Assembly (NCBI RefSeq): GCF_022348165.1
Contig: NZ_JAKRFI010000001.1
Coordinates: 744,001 to 808,000 of the forward strand
Reading direction: 5' to 3'
DNA: 64,000 bases
Source of the DNA: Halomonas sp. McH1-25
GTDB lineage: Bacteria; Pseudomonadota; Gammaproteobacteria; Pseudomonadales; Halomonadaceae
In this document: positions 38,331-48,012 of the stretch, in pieces
How positions within the stretch are numbered: position 1 is the stretch's first letter
How the letters are laid out: each line of letters starts with the position of its first letter
Program-made: the position numbers and the translations under genes
The notes under the pieces: generated by a model
Told to the model about the DNA's origin: nothing
Seen by the model: only the letters and a program-made list of their open reading frames with translations
The model's database searches: none

Positions 38331-39278
38331 CTATTTCCAGAAATCGCGGATGGAGGCGATTCCCTGCGCCCCTACGGCACGGGCATGGTTCGCATCGTGA
38401 CGCGTCATTCCCCCCAGCGCGAAGACCGGCATACCGGCGGGCTCGACCATCTGCTGGAAGTCGTGCCAGCCCAACGGCGTGGCATCCGGATGGGTCGGCG
38501 TGGTACGCAGCGGTGACAGGGTCACGAAATCGCAACCGATACGGGCGGCCTGCTCGAGCTGGGCACGATCATGGGTCGAGGCTGCCAGCCACTTGCCCTC
38601 CGGAATCGGACGACGCTCGAGCGACATCAGCCGCTCGCTGGTCAGATGAATGCCATCGGCATCCACCGTTTCCAGTAGCCGAGGCTCGCCGTTGAGCAAC
38701 AGTCGCGCCTGATAGCGGCGGCATAGCTCCAGGCTCTTTTCGGCACGTTGCAGGTAGGCGGCCTCATCGAGATTCTTGGCACGCAGCTGCACCAGACGCA
38801 CCTTATCTTCGATCAACGCGCGTTCGAGCTTGGCCAGGAAAGTCTCGTCGTCGCTCTCCTCACCGCTGATCAAGTACTCGGTAGGTAGCATGACGGCGCG
38901 CAGAATCGGTAGATTCGCTGCCGGGAAGGGGTAATTGAAGAGTTCGCCCATGGGCACCCAGCGTACCGCCTGCCCTTCGCGCCCATAAGGCTCGCCACTG
39001 AAAGCATGCACCTGCCAGACATCGAGCAGGATATGCTTGTCGGGATACTCATGATGTACGCGGATCAGCGGCTGGGCACGTTCGATGGACAAGCCCAGTT
39101 CCTCGTGCAGTTCACGCTTGAGCGCCTCGAACCCGGTCTCGAACGGAGCCAGCTTGCCGCCGGGAAACTCCCACAGGCCACCCTGGTCGACCGTGGAGGG
39201 GCGTCGGGCGAGCAGGACTTCCTGACCATCGCTGCTGAAAATGGCGGCTGCCGCCACGTGAACCCTTCGTTTGATCAT
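38331..39278 (-). CDS. mutT: Nudix hydrolase (MutT type) fused to a ThiE/TenI-like domain
   Basis: Residues about 1-130 are a MutT-type Nudix pyrophosphatase, probably cleansing 8-oxo-dGTP; the Nudix box starts at GGKLAPFETGFEALKREL and continues HEELGL. Residues about 140-315 resemble thiamine-phosphate synthase/TenI (LVQLRAKNLDE, GIHLTSERL, ASTHDRAQLEQA, DFVTLSPLRTTPTHPDA). This fusion is common downstream of argJ in Pseudomonas and relatives; the ThiE-like half is probably not a working thiamine-phosphate synthase. Third gene of secA-argJ-mutT, 27 nt after argJ. Confidence 0.93.
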   Translation of the reverse strand: MIKRRVHVAAAAIFSSDGQEVLLARRPSTVDQGGLWEFPGGKLAPFETGFEALKRELHEELGLSIERAQPLIRVHHEYPDKHILLDVWQVHAFSGEPYGREGQAVRWVPMGELFNYPFPAANLPILRAVMLPTEYLISGEESDDETFLAKLERALIEDKVRLVQLRAKNLDEAAYLQRAEKSLELCRRYQARLLLNGEPRLLETVDADGIHLTSERLMSLERRPIPEGKWLAASTHDRAQLEQAARIGCDFVTLSPLRTTPTHPDATPLGWHDFQQMVEPAGMPVFALGGMTRHDANHARAVGAQGIASIRDFWK

Positions 39279-39305
39279 GATGCGAAATTACCTTTCAGCG
39301 TCTGT

Positions 39306-40520
39306 TCAGCTTCTGTAGTCGGCGTTGATGCTGACGTATTCATGAGAGAGATCGGATGTCCAGACCGTGGCGGTGGAGTCGCCCCGTCCCAGACGAATGC
39401 GGATGGTGATCTCATCCTGGGCCATGACGGCGCTGCCGGCCTGTTCACTGTAGCTGGCGGCTCGTCCGCCGCGTTCCACCAACCTTACATCGCCAAGATC
39501 GATCACCACACGCTCGACATCGAAATCCTCTACCGGCGCGCGACCCACCGCGGCGAGGATGCGCCCCCAGTTGGCATCCGAGGCATAGAGTGCGGTCTTC
39601 ACCAATGGCGAGTGCGCCACGGTAAATGCCACGTCCAACGCTTCCTGGCGGGAGCGCGCCTCGCCGACCTCGAGGGTAATGAACTTGGTGGCGCCTTCGC
39701 CGTCGCGGATGATGGCCTGAGCCAATTCGATGAGCACACGGTCGAGGGCCGCCCGGAACGCGGCAATCGCTGCGTCGCTTGCCACACGCGCACTGCGGCC
39801 CGTAGCAATCAGCATACAGGCATCGTTGGTCGAGGTATCGCTATCGACCGTGATGCAGTTGAAAGAACGATCCACGCTCTCACGCAGCAGGCTCTCCAGT
39901 AACGCCTGGTCGATATCGGCATCGGTCGCCACGAAGCCCAGCATGGTGGCCATGTTGGGCTTGATCATGCCGGACCCTTTGCTGATGCCGCCGATTGTCA
40001 CGACCTGGCCGTCGATATCGCAGGTGGCGGTGGCTCCCTTGGCCCGCGTGTCGGTGGTCAGGATGCCTTCGGCAGCGAGCCTCCAGGCCTCGCCCGAGGC
40101 ATCCAAAGACGCCAGCGCCTCCGGCAGGCCGGCACGGAGTCGCTCGACCGGCAGCGGCTCGCCGATCACGCCGGTCGAGAATGGCAGCACCGCCTCGGCC
40201 GGCGCCTTGACCAACTCACCCAGTGCCTGGCAGCACGCCTCGGCATCACGCATGCCACTCTCGCCGGTCCCGGCGTTGGCGTTACCGGTATTGATCAGCA
40301 AATAGCGAATATCGCCGTGCGCCAAATGACGCTGGGCGACATGCACCGGCGCGGCACGGAAGGCGTTGCGTGTGAAGGTTCCGGCGACGCGGCTACCCTC
40401 GGCGATCTCGACGATCACCAGATCGCGCCGTCCGGGCTTTTTGATTCCCGCCTTGGCCGAGCCCAACCGAACGCCCTCAATGACCGGCATTTCGGGAAAA
40501 TACGCCTGCCCTACCGCCAT
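39306..40520 (-). CDS. argJ: Bifunctional ornithine acetyltransferase / N-acetylglutamate synthase
   Basis: Transfers the acetyl group from N-acetylornithine to glutamate in the cyclic arginine pathway. The 404-residue precursor is self-cleaved at the conserved KGAT (161-164, between Ala163 and Thr164), with flanking GILTTDTRA and GGISKGSGMIKPNMATML. AGGAG precedes ATG 40520. It lies 34 nt after secA and before mutT. Confidence 0.96.
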   Translation of the reverse strand: MAVGQAYFPEMPVIEGVRLGSAKAGIKKPGRRDLVIVEIAEGSRVAGTFTRNAFRAAPVHVAQRHLAHGDIRYLLINTGNANAGTGESGMRDAEACCQALGELVKAPAEAVLPFSTGVIGEPLPVERLRAGLPEALASLDASGEAWRLAAEGILTTDTRAKGATATCDIDGQVVTIGGISKGSGMIKPNMATMLGFVATDADIDQALLESLLRESVDRSFNCITVDSDTSTNDACMLIATGRSARVASDAAIAAFRAALDRVLIELAQAIIRDGEGATKFITLEVGEARSRQEALDVAFTVAHSPLVKTALYASDANWGRILAAVGRAPVEDFDVERVVIDLGDVRLVERGGRAASYSEQAGSAVMAQDEITIRIRLGRGDSTATVWTSDLSHEYVSINADYRS

Positions 40521-40554
40521 GCTTCACTACTCCTGTCAGATTACCGACTACGAC

Positions 40555-43281
40555 CTAGGCCAGCTTGCCGTGACACTGCTTATACTTCTTCCCCGATCCG
40601 CACGGGCACGGATCGTTGCGTCCCACCTTGGGACCTTCGCGGCGCACCGTCTGCCTGCCGTCCTGCGCACCTTCGTCGACTTCCGCTTCGGCTTCCTCGC
40701 GTGCCGAATCTTCGCGGGTCTGCTGGGCCATGGCGCGCTCGCGCTCCAAGGTGTCGCGGCGGTTGCGCTCGAGCTCTTCGACCTCTTCCTGGCGGCGCAC
40801 CTGCACATGGCTGAGAATACGCGCGACGTCGTGCTTGATGTTGAAGAGTAGCGCCTGGAACAGCTCGAAAGCTTCGCGTTTGTACTCTTGCTTGGGATTC
40901 TTCTGGGCATAACCGCGCAGATGGATGCCGCGACGCAGGTGATCCATGGACTGCAAGTGCTCTTTCCAGCGAGTGTCGAGCACCTGGAGCATGACCTGCT
41001 TCTCGAAGCGACGCATCAGCTCTTCACCGATGGCCTCGACCTTGGCGGCATAGACCTCGCGATGGCTGTTTTGTAGCCGCTCGCGAAGCACCTCTTCGTG
41101 GAAATTCTCGTCTTCCTCGGCCCACTGCTGCAGCGGCACGTCGAGATTGAATTCAGTCTTGAGCGCTTGCTGAAGCCCCGCGAGATCCCACTGTTCGGGC
41201 AGGCTCTGTGGCGGCACGTAGTCGCTGATGGTGCCATTGAGGATTTCCTCGCGGATACCGATCACGTTCTGGGAGACATCCTCGGCACCGAGAACCTCGT
41301 CGCGTTGCTCGTAGATCACCCGACGCTGATCGTTGGCCACGTCATCGTACTCGAGCAATTGCTTGCGAATGTCGAAGTTGCGTCCTTCGACCTTCTTCTG
41401 GGCTCGCTCGACGGCATTGGACACCATCTTGTGTTCGATGGCCTCGCCACGCTCCAGCCCCAGCGCTTGCATCAGGCGCTGTACGCGTTCGGAGCCGAAC
41501 AGACGCATGAGGTTGTCTTCCAGCGACAGGAAGAAGCGAGTGGACCCCGGGTCGCCCTGGCGGCCGGCACGGCCGCGCAACTGGTTGTCGATACGCCGCG
41601 ACTCGTGACGCTCGGAACCGATGACATGCAGCCCCCCCGCTGCCAGCACGGCATCGTGGCGCTGCTGCCAGTCGGCCTTGATCGCGTCGATCTGGGCCTG
41701 GGACGGGTCGTCGAGTTTGGCGACCTCGGCCTCCCAGTTGCCGCCCAGCACGATGTCGGTACCGCGACCGGCCATATTGGTGGCGATGGTCACGGCCCCG
41801 GGACGTCCGGCCTGGGCGATGATCTCGGCCTCGCTCTGGTGCTGCTTGGCGTTGAGGACATTGTGCGGAATGTTGCCCTGCTTCATCAGTCCCGCCAGCA
41901 GTTCCGAGGTTTCGATCGATGCGGTACCCACCAGGATGGGGCGGCCGGCCTCGCGCTGGGCCTTGACGTCCTCGATGATCGCCTCGAACTTCTCTTCGGC
42001 GGAAAGGTAGACCAGGTCATTGTAATCGGTACGGGCAATCGGCTTGTTGGTGGGAATGACCGTGACATCCAGGCCATAGATTTGACGGAACTCGAACGCC
42101 TCGGTATCGGCGGTGCCGGTCATGCCGGAGAGTTTATCGTAGAGCCGGAAATAGTTCTGGAAGGTGGTCGAGGCCAGAGTCTGGCTCTCCTTCTGGATGG
42201 CCACGCCTTCCTTGGCCTCGACGGCCTGATGCAGGCCCTCGGACCAGCGACGCCCAGGCATGCTGCGCCCGGTATGCTCGTCGACGATGATCACTTCGCC
42301 ATCGTTGACGATGTAATCGACGTCACGGTGGAACAGGTGACGCGCACGCAGCGCCGAATGCATGTGATGCAGCAGGCCGAGATTCTGGGCGGCATACAAC
42401 GAATCGTCTTCGCTCAACAGCCCCTGGCGGCGCATCAGCTCTTCGACCTTATGGTGGCCTTCTTCGGTCAGTTCGACCTGCTTCTGCTTCTCGTCGAGGA
42501 TGAAGTCGCCGGTCGACGGATCCTCTTCGTCTTCACACCGCTTGAGCTCGGTCGCCAGGCGATTGACGACCTGATACATCTGGGTGTTTTCCTCGACCGG
42601 GCCGGAGATGATCAGTGGCGTACGGGCTTCGTCGATGAGAATCGAGTCGACCTCATCGACGATCGCGTAGTGAAGCTCGCGCTGGACCTTGTCCTCGAGC
42701 GAGAACGCCATGTTGTCACGCAGGTAGTCGAAGCCGTACTCGTTGTTGGTGCCGTAGGTGATGTCGCAGGCATAGGCTTCGCGCTTCTGGCCCGACGTCT
42801 GGCCGGAATAGATCACGCCGACGCTGAGACCGAGATATTCGTAGAGCGGACGCATCCAGTCGGCGTCGCGCCGCGCCAGGTAGTCGTTGACGGTCACCAC
42901 GTGAACGCCACGCGCGGGGAGTGCGTTGAGATAGACGGCCAAGGTCGCGACGAGGGTCTTGCCTTCGCCGGTCTTCATTTCGGCAATGCGGCCGCGATGC
43001 AGGGTGATCCCGCCAATCATCTGTACGTCGAAGTGGCGCATGCCCATCACGCGACGGCTGGCCTCGCGTACGGTAGCGAAGGCCTCGGGCAATAGCTTGT
43101 CGAGCGATTCGCCCTGGCGCAGACGTTCGCGGAACTGCTCGGTACGCGCCTGAAGATCGGCATCGGATAGCGCCTGGGTACTTTCTTCGAACGCATTGAT
43201 CTCATTGACCAACTTGCCCATGCGCTTGACTTCGCGGTCGTTCTTGGAGCCGACCAATTTACGGAGAACGGTATTAAGCAT
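40555..43281 (-). CDS. secA: Preprotein translocase ATPase SecA
   Basis: Motor that drives secretory proteins through SecYEG. The 908 residues have the normal length: Walker [11 protein letters not shown] (about 102-111), [26 protein letters not shown] (Walker B), and the C-terminal SecB/zinc-binding tail [14 protein letters not shown]. The ribosome-binding site is AGGA, 8 nt before ATG 43281. This AGGA can pair with a segment of the upstream secM-like ORF. SecA is followed by argJ and mutT. Confidence 0.98.
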   Translation of the reverse strand: MLNTVLRKLVGSKNDREVKRMGKLVNEINAFEESTQALSDADLQARTEQFRERLRQGESLDKLLPEAFATVREASRRVMGMRHFDVQMIGGITLHRGRIAEMKTGEGKTLVATLAVYLNALPARGVHVVTVNDYLARRDADWMRPLYEYLGLSVGVIYSGQTSGQKREAYACDITYGTNNEYGFDYLRDNMAFSLEDKVQRELHYAIVDEVDSILIDEARTPLIISGPVEENTQMYQVVNRLATELKRCEDEEDPSTGDFILDEKQKQVELTEEGHHKVEELMRRQGLLSEDDSLYAAQNLGLLHHMHSALRARHLFHRDVDYIVNDGEVIIVDEHTGRSMPGRRWSEGLHQAVEAKEGVAIQKESQTLASTTFQNYFRLYDKLSGMTGTADTEAFEFRQIYGLDVTVIPTNKPIARTDYNDLVYLSAEEKFEAIIEDVKAQREAGRPILVGTASIETSELLAGLMKQGNIPHNVLNAKQHQSEAEIIAQAGRPGAVTIATNMAGRGTDIVLGGNWEAEVAKLDDPSQAQIDAIKADWQQRHDAVLAAGGLHVIGSERHESRRIDNQLRGRAGRQGDPGSTRFFLSLEDNLMRLFGSERVQRLMQALGLERGEAIEHKMVSNAVERAQKKVEGRNFDIRKQLLEYDDVANDQRRVIYEQRDEVLGAEDVSQNVIGIREEILNGTISDYVPPQSLPEQWDLAGLQQALKTEFNLDVPLQQWAEEDENFHEEVLRERLQNSHREVYAAKVEAIGEELMRRFEKQVMLQVLDTRWKEHLQSMDHLRRGIHLRGYAQKNPKQEYKREAFELFQALLFNIKHDVARILSHVQVRRQEEVEELERNRRDTLERERAMAQQTREDSAREEAEAEVDEGAQDGRQTVRREGPKVGRNDPCPCGSGKKYKQCHGKLA

Positions 43282-43286
43282 GTGTC

Positions 43287-43390
43287 GTCCTGAAACGGAA
43301 GTGGTTCCGGCGGGAGACAGGTCATCCCACCAAGGTCGCGTGATGGCGTCAGGCCAGTTGGGCCTGCGGCGGACCGCGTCGGTTCAGGAC
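43287..43390 (-). promoter_or_regulatory. Long-range inverted repeat covering the secA ribosome-binding site
   Basis: In the minus-strand transcript GUCCUGAA (43390-43383, codons 103-105 of the secM-like ORF) is perfectly complementary to UUCAGGAC (43294-43287), which contains the secA Shine-Dalgarno AGGA. The loop is about 88 nt and itself holds a 7-bp hairpin (GGTGGGA / TCCCGCC). The geometry matches the E. coli secM-secA switch, in which a stalled ribosome opens such a stem. Functional role is inferred. Confidence 0.5.
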
Positions 43391-43696
43391 ATCCTGCCCT
43401 GCACAGGGCACTCCCATGGCCGGTCGGCAGGCAGGCACGACGGGACGGCACGGCAAAGAGACATGCGACGGCAGGCAGCGACGTGCCTTGCGGCGCGCTA
43501 CTCGACGTGACTGGGCGCGGATGGCGTCGGGCGCCATCAGGCAAATCTGGGTCAGTCTTTCGGCCAGGCGCAACGCTTCTGCATGTACCAGCCCCGCCGG
43601 CAACAGACAGCCGACCAGCAACCCGGCCAGCCACCAGCGTGTCCGCCGGCGAGTCGGGCGCTCCTCATGAGTCGTTGAGGGATTGGCGCAGGTCAT
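43349..43696 (-). CDS. SecM-like secretory leader peptide with a putative RRGPP arrest motif
   Basis: A 115-codon frame directly upstream of secA on the same strand, 67 nt before its start. It has a classic signal peptide: basic n-region (RPTRRRTR, 13-20), hydrophobic core ([16 protein letters not shown], 21-36) and a VHA|EA cleavage site. The C-terminus reads NRRGPP (105-110) and then QAQLA, similar in motif and position to the E. coli SecM end RAGP-QRLT, where the ribosome stalls until SecA pulls the chain. The middle is Arg-rich and has no fold signal. AAGGGAG lies 12 nt before the ATG, a slightly long spacing. In E. coli secM occupies this same place between lpxC and secA. The overall sequence is not recognisably related, so this is either a distant homologue or an analogue. 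Confidence 0.65.
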   Translation of the reverse strand: MTCANPSTTHEERPTRRRTRWWLAGLLVGCLLPAGLVHAEALRLAERLTQICLMAPDAIRAQSRRVARRKARRCLPSHVSLPCRPVVPACRPAMGVPCAGQDVLNRRGPPQAQLA

Positions 43697-43761
43697 GCTG
43701 TCGAAGGACTCCCTTGCATGGTAGATTGCCGCTATCGATTCGCAGAGTGGCGAGCAAGCCC

Positions 43762-44238
43762 ATGAGTATAAAGGCTAAGCGTTTCCACGCCCAGCCCACG
43801 ACCCGGCTGCTTGAAGGTTCGCAAGCCACCCAAGGTGAGCTCAGCGGCCTGATGCGCATGGCCCGGGTCATCGATCGCGCCCAGCAGCATCTACGCCAGC
43901 ATCTTCCCGAGGATGTGCGCGCACATGTGTTTGTGGGTGGCTACCGGGAGGGGAAACTGACCCTGATTACCGATCGCGCCGCCTGGCTGACCTGGCTGCG
44001 TTACGAGCAGGCACGCTTGCTGGGCCTTCTGCGGCAGTTGCCCGAATTCGAGGCCGTGCTGGGCTTCACCTTCAAGGTCCGTCCCATCTCGCCGCCCAAG
44101 GTGCCCATCGCTCAGCATCGCAAGCTCTCGTCACGTGCCGCCGACGAAATTTCCTGCTGTGCCGCCGACACGACCGATCCTCGCCTGCGGCGCTCGCTGG
44201 AACGCTTGGCTGCTCACGCCGAACGTTCCCTCTCATAA
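43762..44238 (+). CDS. dciA: DciA (DUF721) replicative helicase loader
   Basis: A 158-residue DUF721 protein. The DUF721 core is seen in VRAHVFVGGYREGKLTLITD, followed by AAWLTWLRYEQARLLGLL and the FTFKVRPISPPK beta segment. DciA loads the replicative helicase DnaB in bacteria that lack DnaC; the Pseudomonas gene lies in the same place between lpxC and secA. ATG 43762 starts the protein with MSIKAKRFHAQP; the longer frame upstream is not supported. It is divergent from the secM-like ORF with only 65 nt between, and convergent with lpxC. Confidence 0.85.
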   Translation: MSIKAKRFHAQPTTRLLEGSQATQGELSGLMRMARVIDRAQQHLRQHLPEDVRAHVFVGGYREGKLTLITDRAAWLTWLRYEQARLLGLLRQLPEFEAVLGFTFKVRPISPPKVPIAQHRKLSSRAADEISCCAADTTDPRLRRSLERLAAHAERSLS

Positions 44239-44268
44239 TAAAAAACGCCGACCCGTAAGGTCGGCGTT
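44237..44268 (-). terminator. Rho-independent terminator of lpxC
   Basis: A perfect 10-bp stem AACGCCGACC / GGTCGGCGTT with a 5-base loop, 30 nt after the lpxC stop, followed on the minus strand by TTTTTTATTA. A textbook terminator closing the dcw-lpxC transcripts. The plus-strand dciA gene ends at its edge. Confidence 0.88.
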
Positions 44269-44298
44269 GAAGCCTGGTTTGCCTGAAATGCGATGCGA

Positions 44299-45213
44299 TC
44301 AAACGGCCATGGCAGGCGCTGCGTAGGAGACCGGCGCTTTCTGGGCTTCGCCCTCGAAGGTCACGATTTCCCAGGCATCGGGATTGGCCAACATCGCACG
44401 ACACAGCTGATTGTTGAGGGCATGGCCGGATTTTACGCCACGGAACTCACCTATCAGACTGTAGCCGAGCTGGTACAGGTCGCCGATAGCGTCGAGCACC
44501 TTGTGCTTGACGAATTCGTCTTCGTAGCGCAGCCCGCCCTCATTGAGGATACGGTACTCATCGACCACGATGGCGTTGTCGAGACTGCCGCCCAGCGCCA
44601 GATTTTGTGAGCGCAGGAACTCCAGATCACGCATGAACCCGAAGGTACGCGCCCGCGACACTTCCTTGACGAACGAAGTGGTCGAGAAATCGACGACGGC
44701 GGTCTGCTTCTGCTGCTCGAACACCGGGTGGTCGAAATTGATGGAGAACGACACTTTGAAGCCGTCATAAGGCAGAAAAACCGCCTCCTTGCCGTCTTCG
44801 TGCACACCGATCTCGCGCTTGATGCGGATGAATTTCTTGGCCGCGTCCTGCTCTTCGATACCGGCGGACTGGATCAGAAAAACGAACGGCCCCGCGCTAC
44901 CGTCCATGATCGGCACTTCCGGCGCACTGAGTTCGACGATTGCGTTGTCGATCCCCAGGCCAGCGAATGCGGACATAAGATGCTCGACGGTAGCCACCTT
45001 GGCACCGTTGCTGGACAGGGCAGTACACAGCATGGTGTCGGTGACGTTTTCGGCACGGGCGGAAATGCGCACCTCGGGATCGAGGTCGGTTCGCACGAAG
45101 ACGATCCCGGTATTGACCGGCGCCGGACGCAAGGTGAGGTAGACCTTCTCACCGGAATGCAGTCCAACGCCAGTGGCGCGCATGGTGTTCTTGAGAGTGC
45201 GTTGTTTGATCAT
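44299..45213 (-). CDS. lpxC: UDP-3-O-acyl-N-acetylglucosamine deacetylase
   Basis: Zinc-dependent enzyme of the committed step of lipid A synthesis. The 304-residue protein has the family's length and starts [21 protein letters not shown]. The zinc ligands lie in [16 protein letters not shown] and in [14 protein letters not shown], and the catalytic His in SGHALNNQL. An upstream GTG (45234) would add seven residues and has no ribosome-binding site. It is preceded by its own promoter in the ftsZ-lpxC gap and followed by a strong terminator. Confidence 0.97.
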   Translation of the reverse strand: MIKQRTLKNTMRATGVGLHSGEKVYLTLRPAPVNTGIVFVRTDLDPEVRISARAENVTDTMLCTALSSNGAKVATVEHLMSAFAGLGIDNAIVELSAPEVPIMDGSAGPFVFLIQSAGIEEQDAAKKFIRIKREIGVHEDGKEAVFLPYDGFKVSFSINFDHPVFEQQKQTAVVDFSTTSFVKEVSRARTFGFMRDLEFLRSQNLALGGSLDNAIVVDEYRILNEGGLRYEDEFVKHKVLDAIGDLYQLGYSLIGEFRGVKSGHALNNQLCRAMLANPDAWEIVTFEGEAQKAPVSYAAPAMAV

Positions 45214-45256
45214 GGGCAATGGCCAGGCTGTCACTAAAGGTTGTCAAACAGTGTTC

Positions 45257-45285
45257 ACTATACCATCGAACAACTGTTTAAACAA
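45257..45285 (-). promoter_or_regulatory. lpxC promoter
   Basis: TTGTTT (45280-45285) and TATAGT (45257-45262) are separated by exactly 17 nt on the minus strand, with TGG in front of the -10 box (extended -10). It lies in the 114-nt gap between ftsZ and lpxC, about 45 nt before the lpxC start. Confidence 0.65.
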
Positions 45286-45327
45286 AATTTCGTCGTCCGG
45301 CCATCCCTATGCCTTCGATAGCGCAAC

Positions 45328-46491
45328 TCAATCCGCCTGACGCCGCAGGAATGCCGGAATATCGAGATAATCGTCCAGCTCCTGAGATTTGCGTTTCTCC
45401 TGCCGCGTTTTGGCAGCGTTGTCCTGATCGGCCTTGGCCGCCTGCTGACGCATGACCGTGGGCTGCTGCAGCTTGCGGTAATCCGTCGTCTCTGGACGTG
45501 CGGCACTTTCGCGGGTCACGGCCTTTTCCTTGCGTCCATCGAGACCGGCTGCCACCACGGTGACACGCAGCTCGTCGGCCATTTCCATGTCGATGGCGGT
45601 GCCCACCACGATGGTGGCGTCCTGGGAAGCGAATTCCTGCACCGTCGCGCCAACGTCGTTGAACTCGCCGATCGACAGGTCGGGACCCGCCGTAATATTG
45701 ACCAGGATCCCGCGAGCACCATGCAGGTCGATATCTTCCAGCAGCGGGCTGCGGATTGCCTTTTCGGCCGCTTCCCGAGCCCGGTTTTCACCGGTGGCTC
45801 CACCGGTACCCATCATTGCCATGCCCATCTCGGACATCACGGTACGCACGTCGGCAAAGTCGACGTTGATGATACCCGGGCTGGTGATCAGCTCGGCGAT
45901 GCCTTGCACGGCGCCCAGCAAAACGTCGTTGGCGGCACTGAAAGCGGTCAACAGACTGGCGCTCTTGCCAAGTACCGCGAGCAGTTTCTCGTTGGGAATG
46001 GTAATCAGCGAGTCGACGTGCTCGGACAGCTCGCGCATGCCCTCTTCCGCCACGCGCATGCGTTTCGGCCCTTCGAAGGGGAACGGCCGCGTCACGACGG
46101 CGACGGTCAGGATACCGAGTTCCTTGGCCACCTGGGCGACGACAGGCGCCCCACCGGTCCCGGTGCCGCCACCCATACCCGCAGTGATGAAGACCATGTC
46201 GGCGCCCTGGAGCAATTCGGCGATCTTGTCGCGATCCTCCATGGCCGCCTGACGGCCGACTTCGGGACTGGCTCCGGCGCCGAGTCCCTTGGTGATTTCA
46301 CTACCCAACTGGAGAACGGTCTTGGCAGCAACACGCTTGAGCGCCTGCGCATCGGTGTTGGCGCAGATGAATTCGACGCCTTCGATGTTGCTTTCGACCA
46401 TGTGATTGACGGCATTGCCGCCGCCTCCACCAACGCCGATCACCTTGATGACTGCGCTGCTGGAAGGTGCATTATCTACCAGTTCGAACAT
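45328..46491 (-). CDS. ftsZ: Cell division protein FtsZ
   Basis: Tubulin-like GTPase that forms the Z ring. The 387 residues include [13 protein letters not shown] near the N-terminus, the tubulin signature [24 protein letters not shown], a short variable linker and the C-terminal peptide [15 protein letters not shown], which binds FtsA and ZipA. It follows ftsA after 36 nt and is the last division gene of the cluster. Confidence 0.98.
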   Translation of the reverse strand: MFELVDNAPSSSAVIKVIGVGGGGGNAVNHMVESNIEGVEFICANTDAQALKRVAAKTVLQLGSEITKGLGAGASPEVGRQAAMEDRDKIAELLQGADMVFITAGMGGGTGTGGAPVVAQVAKELGILTVAVVTRPFPFEGPKRMRVAEEGMRELSEHVDSLITIPNEKLLAVLGKSASLLTAFSAANDVLLGAVQGIAELITSPGIINVDFADVRTVMSEMGMAMMGTGGATGENRAREAAEKAIRSPLLEDIDLHGARGILVNITAGPDLSIGEFNDVGATVQEFASQDATIVVGTAIDMEMADELRVTVVAAGLDGRKEKAVTRESAARPETTDYRKLQQPTVMRQQAAKADQDNAAKTRQEKRKSQELDDYLDIPAFLRRQAD

Positions 46492-46527
46492 TGCCCCGTC
46501 TCCTGTGACCGCATGGATGCGGCCCTG

Positions 46528-47805
46528 TCAGAAATTTCCTTTGAACCAGCTCTTGACCCGTTCCAGCGTCGAGATGCCATCCTTGCCACCACGCCGAGCG
46601 CTTTCCTCTCTACGGGGCTGGGCGGATACCACGCGGCTTTGGGCCTGCTTGCTGGCATCCCGCATTCCGTAGAGTAGCAAACCCACTCCCGTGGAATAAA
46701 TCGGATTGCGCACCACGTCAGCCAGACCGCGAACGTTCTGCGGGCAGGCGATACGTACCGGCATATGGAAGATTTCTTCGGCCAGTTCGACCACCCCTTC
46801 CATACGTGACGTACCCCCGGTGAGTACCACCCCCGCTGCCACGAGATCCTCGTAGCCGCTGCGTCGCAGTTCTTCGCGTACCAAAGTAAACAGTTCCTCG
46901 TAACGAGGTTCGACCACTTCGGCCAAGGCTTGGCGAGACAGGTCTCGGGCCGGGCGGTCACCCACACTGGGAACCTTGATCATTTCGTCGCTCGAGGCCA
47001 GTTGGGTCAATGCACAGGCATACTTGACCTTGATGTCCTCGGCATATTGTGTCGGCGTGCGTAACGCCATGGCGATGTCGTTGGTCACCTGGTCACCGGC
47101 AATCGGAATGACCGCCGTGTGACGAATGGCCCCTTCGGTGAACACGGCGATGTCCGTCGTGCCGCCACCGATGTCGACCATGCAAACGCCTAACTCACGT
47201 TCGTCCTCGGTCAGTACCGCATGGCTCGAGGCCAGTTGCTCGAGAATGATCGCATCGACTTCGAGCCCACAACGTCGCACACACTTTTCAATGTTCTGCA
47301 CCGCATTCAGGGCAGCCGTCACCAGATGGACCCGAGCCTCCAGCCGAACGCCGGACATCCCCAGCGGCTCGCGGATGCCCTCCTGGGTATCGATGGCGAA
47401 CTCCTGGGGCAGCACATGCAGGATGCGTTGCCCTTCGGAAATGGCCCGCGCCCTGGCGGAATCGATGACCCGGTCGATATCGGATGGCGTGACCTCACGA
47501 TCCTTGATCGCGACGACCCCATCGGAATTCATCGAACTTATGTGGCTACCCGCCACGCCGACGTACACCGAGTGGATATCGCAACCGGCCATCAGTTCGG
47601 CTTCTTCCACGGCACGCTGTATGGACTGCACCGTGGACTCGATATTGATGACCACGCCCTTCTTCATTCCGCGTGAAGGATGGGAGCCGATCCCGGCAAT
47701 CTCCAACCCGCCATCATCAGTTGGCTGGCCGACGATAGCCACCACCTTGGATGTCCCTATATCCAGCCCGACGACCATATTGGAAGCATTGGATTGTCCT
47801 GCCAT
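46528..47805 (-). CDS. ftsA: Cell division protein FtsA
   Basis: Actin-like ATPase that tethers FtsZ to the membrane. The 425 residues show the phosphate motifs GLDIGTSKVVAIVG and MVDIGGGTTDIAVF, the adenosine motif VVLTGGTSRMEG, and the C-terminal amphipathic helix (LERVKSWFKGNF). GAGGAG lies 12 nt before ATG 47805. Unlike the rest of the cluster it is separated from its upstream partner ftsQ by 207 nt. Confidence 0.98.
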   Translation of the reverse strand: MAGQSNASNMVVGLDIGTSKVVAIVGQPTDDGGLEIAGIGSHPSRGMKKGVVINIESTVQSIQRAVEEAELMAGCDIHSVYVGVAGSHISSMNSDGVVAIKDREVTPSDIDRVIDSARARAISEGQRILHVLPQEFAIDTQEGIREPLGMSGVRLEARVHLVTAALNAVQNIEKCVRRCGLEVDAIILEQLASSHAVLTEDERELGVCMVDIGGGTTDIAVFTEGAIRHTAVIPIAGDQVTNDIAMALRTPTQYAEDIKVKYACALTQLASSDEMIKVPSVGDRPARDLSRQALAEVVEPRYEELFTLVREELRRSGYEDLVAAGVVLTGGTSRMEGVVELAEEIFHMPVRIACPQNVRGLADVVRNPIYSTGVGLLLYGMRDASKQAQSRVVSAQPRREESARRGGKDGISTLERVKSWFKGNF

Positions 47806-48012
47806 GGGTCGGGGTCACTCCTCGATCTTCACAATATTTGAAACCGTTTATTTACTAAATAAGGTATTTTGGCCAATTAAGTAAACAATATTTATTATTT
47901 AACCAGCCAATACTCAAAGTCAGCAACAGAATACGGGGATTTTTTGTTGAAAGAAATACCTCGGCGCCTTTGCTGGCGGGCTCTCGCGTTAAAAAAAGCA
48001 ACGCTTACGTTA
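47806..48012 (-). promoter_or_regulatory. AT-rich promoter region between ftsQ and ftsA
   Basis: A 207-nt gap, much AT-richer than its surroundings. Just after the ftsQ stop, GTAACG-TAAG-CGTTGC followed by seven T (minus strand) looks like a weak terminator. Downstream, several -10-like AT boxes with TTGCTG, TTGAGT or TTGTTT as possible -35 elements suggest one or more promoters for ftsA-ftsZ. The exact start cannot be chosen. Confidence 0.5.

Noticed and set aside
41098-43095. 665-codon plus-strand frame across secA
   Set aside because: Exact antisense of secA with no protein-like features of its own.
43047-43634. 195-codon minus-strand frame overlapping secA and the secM-like ORF
   Set aside because: Overlaps the SecA N-terminus in another frame; the composition is that of a shadow frame, and it lacks a signal peptide.
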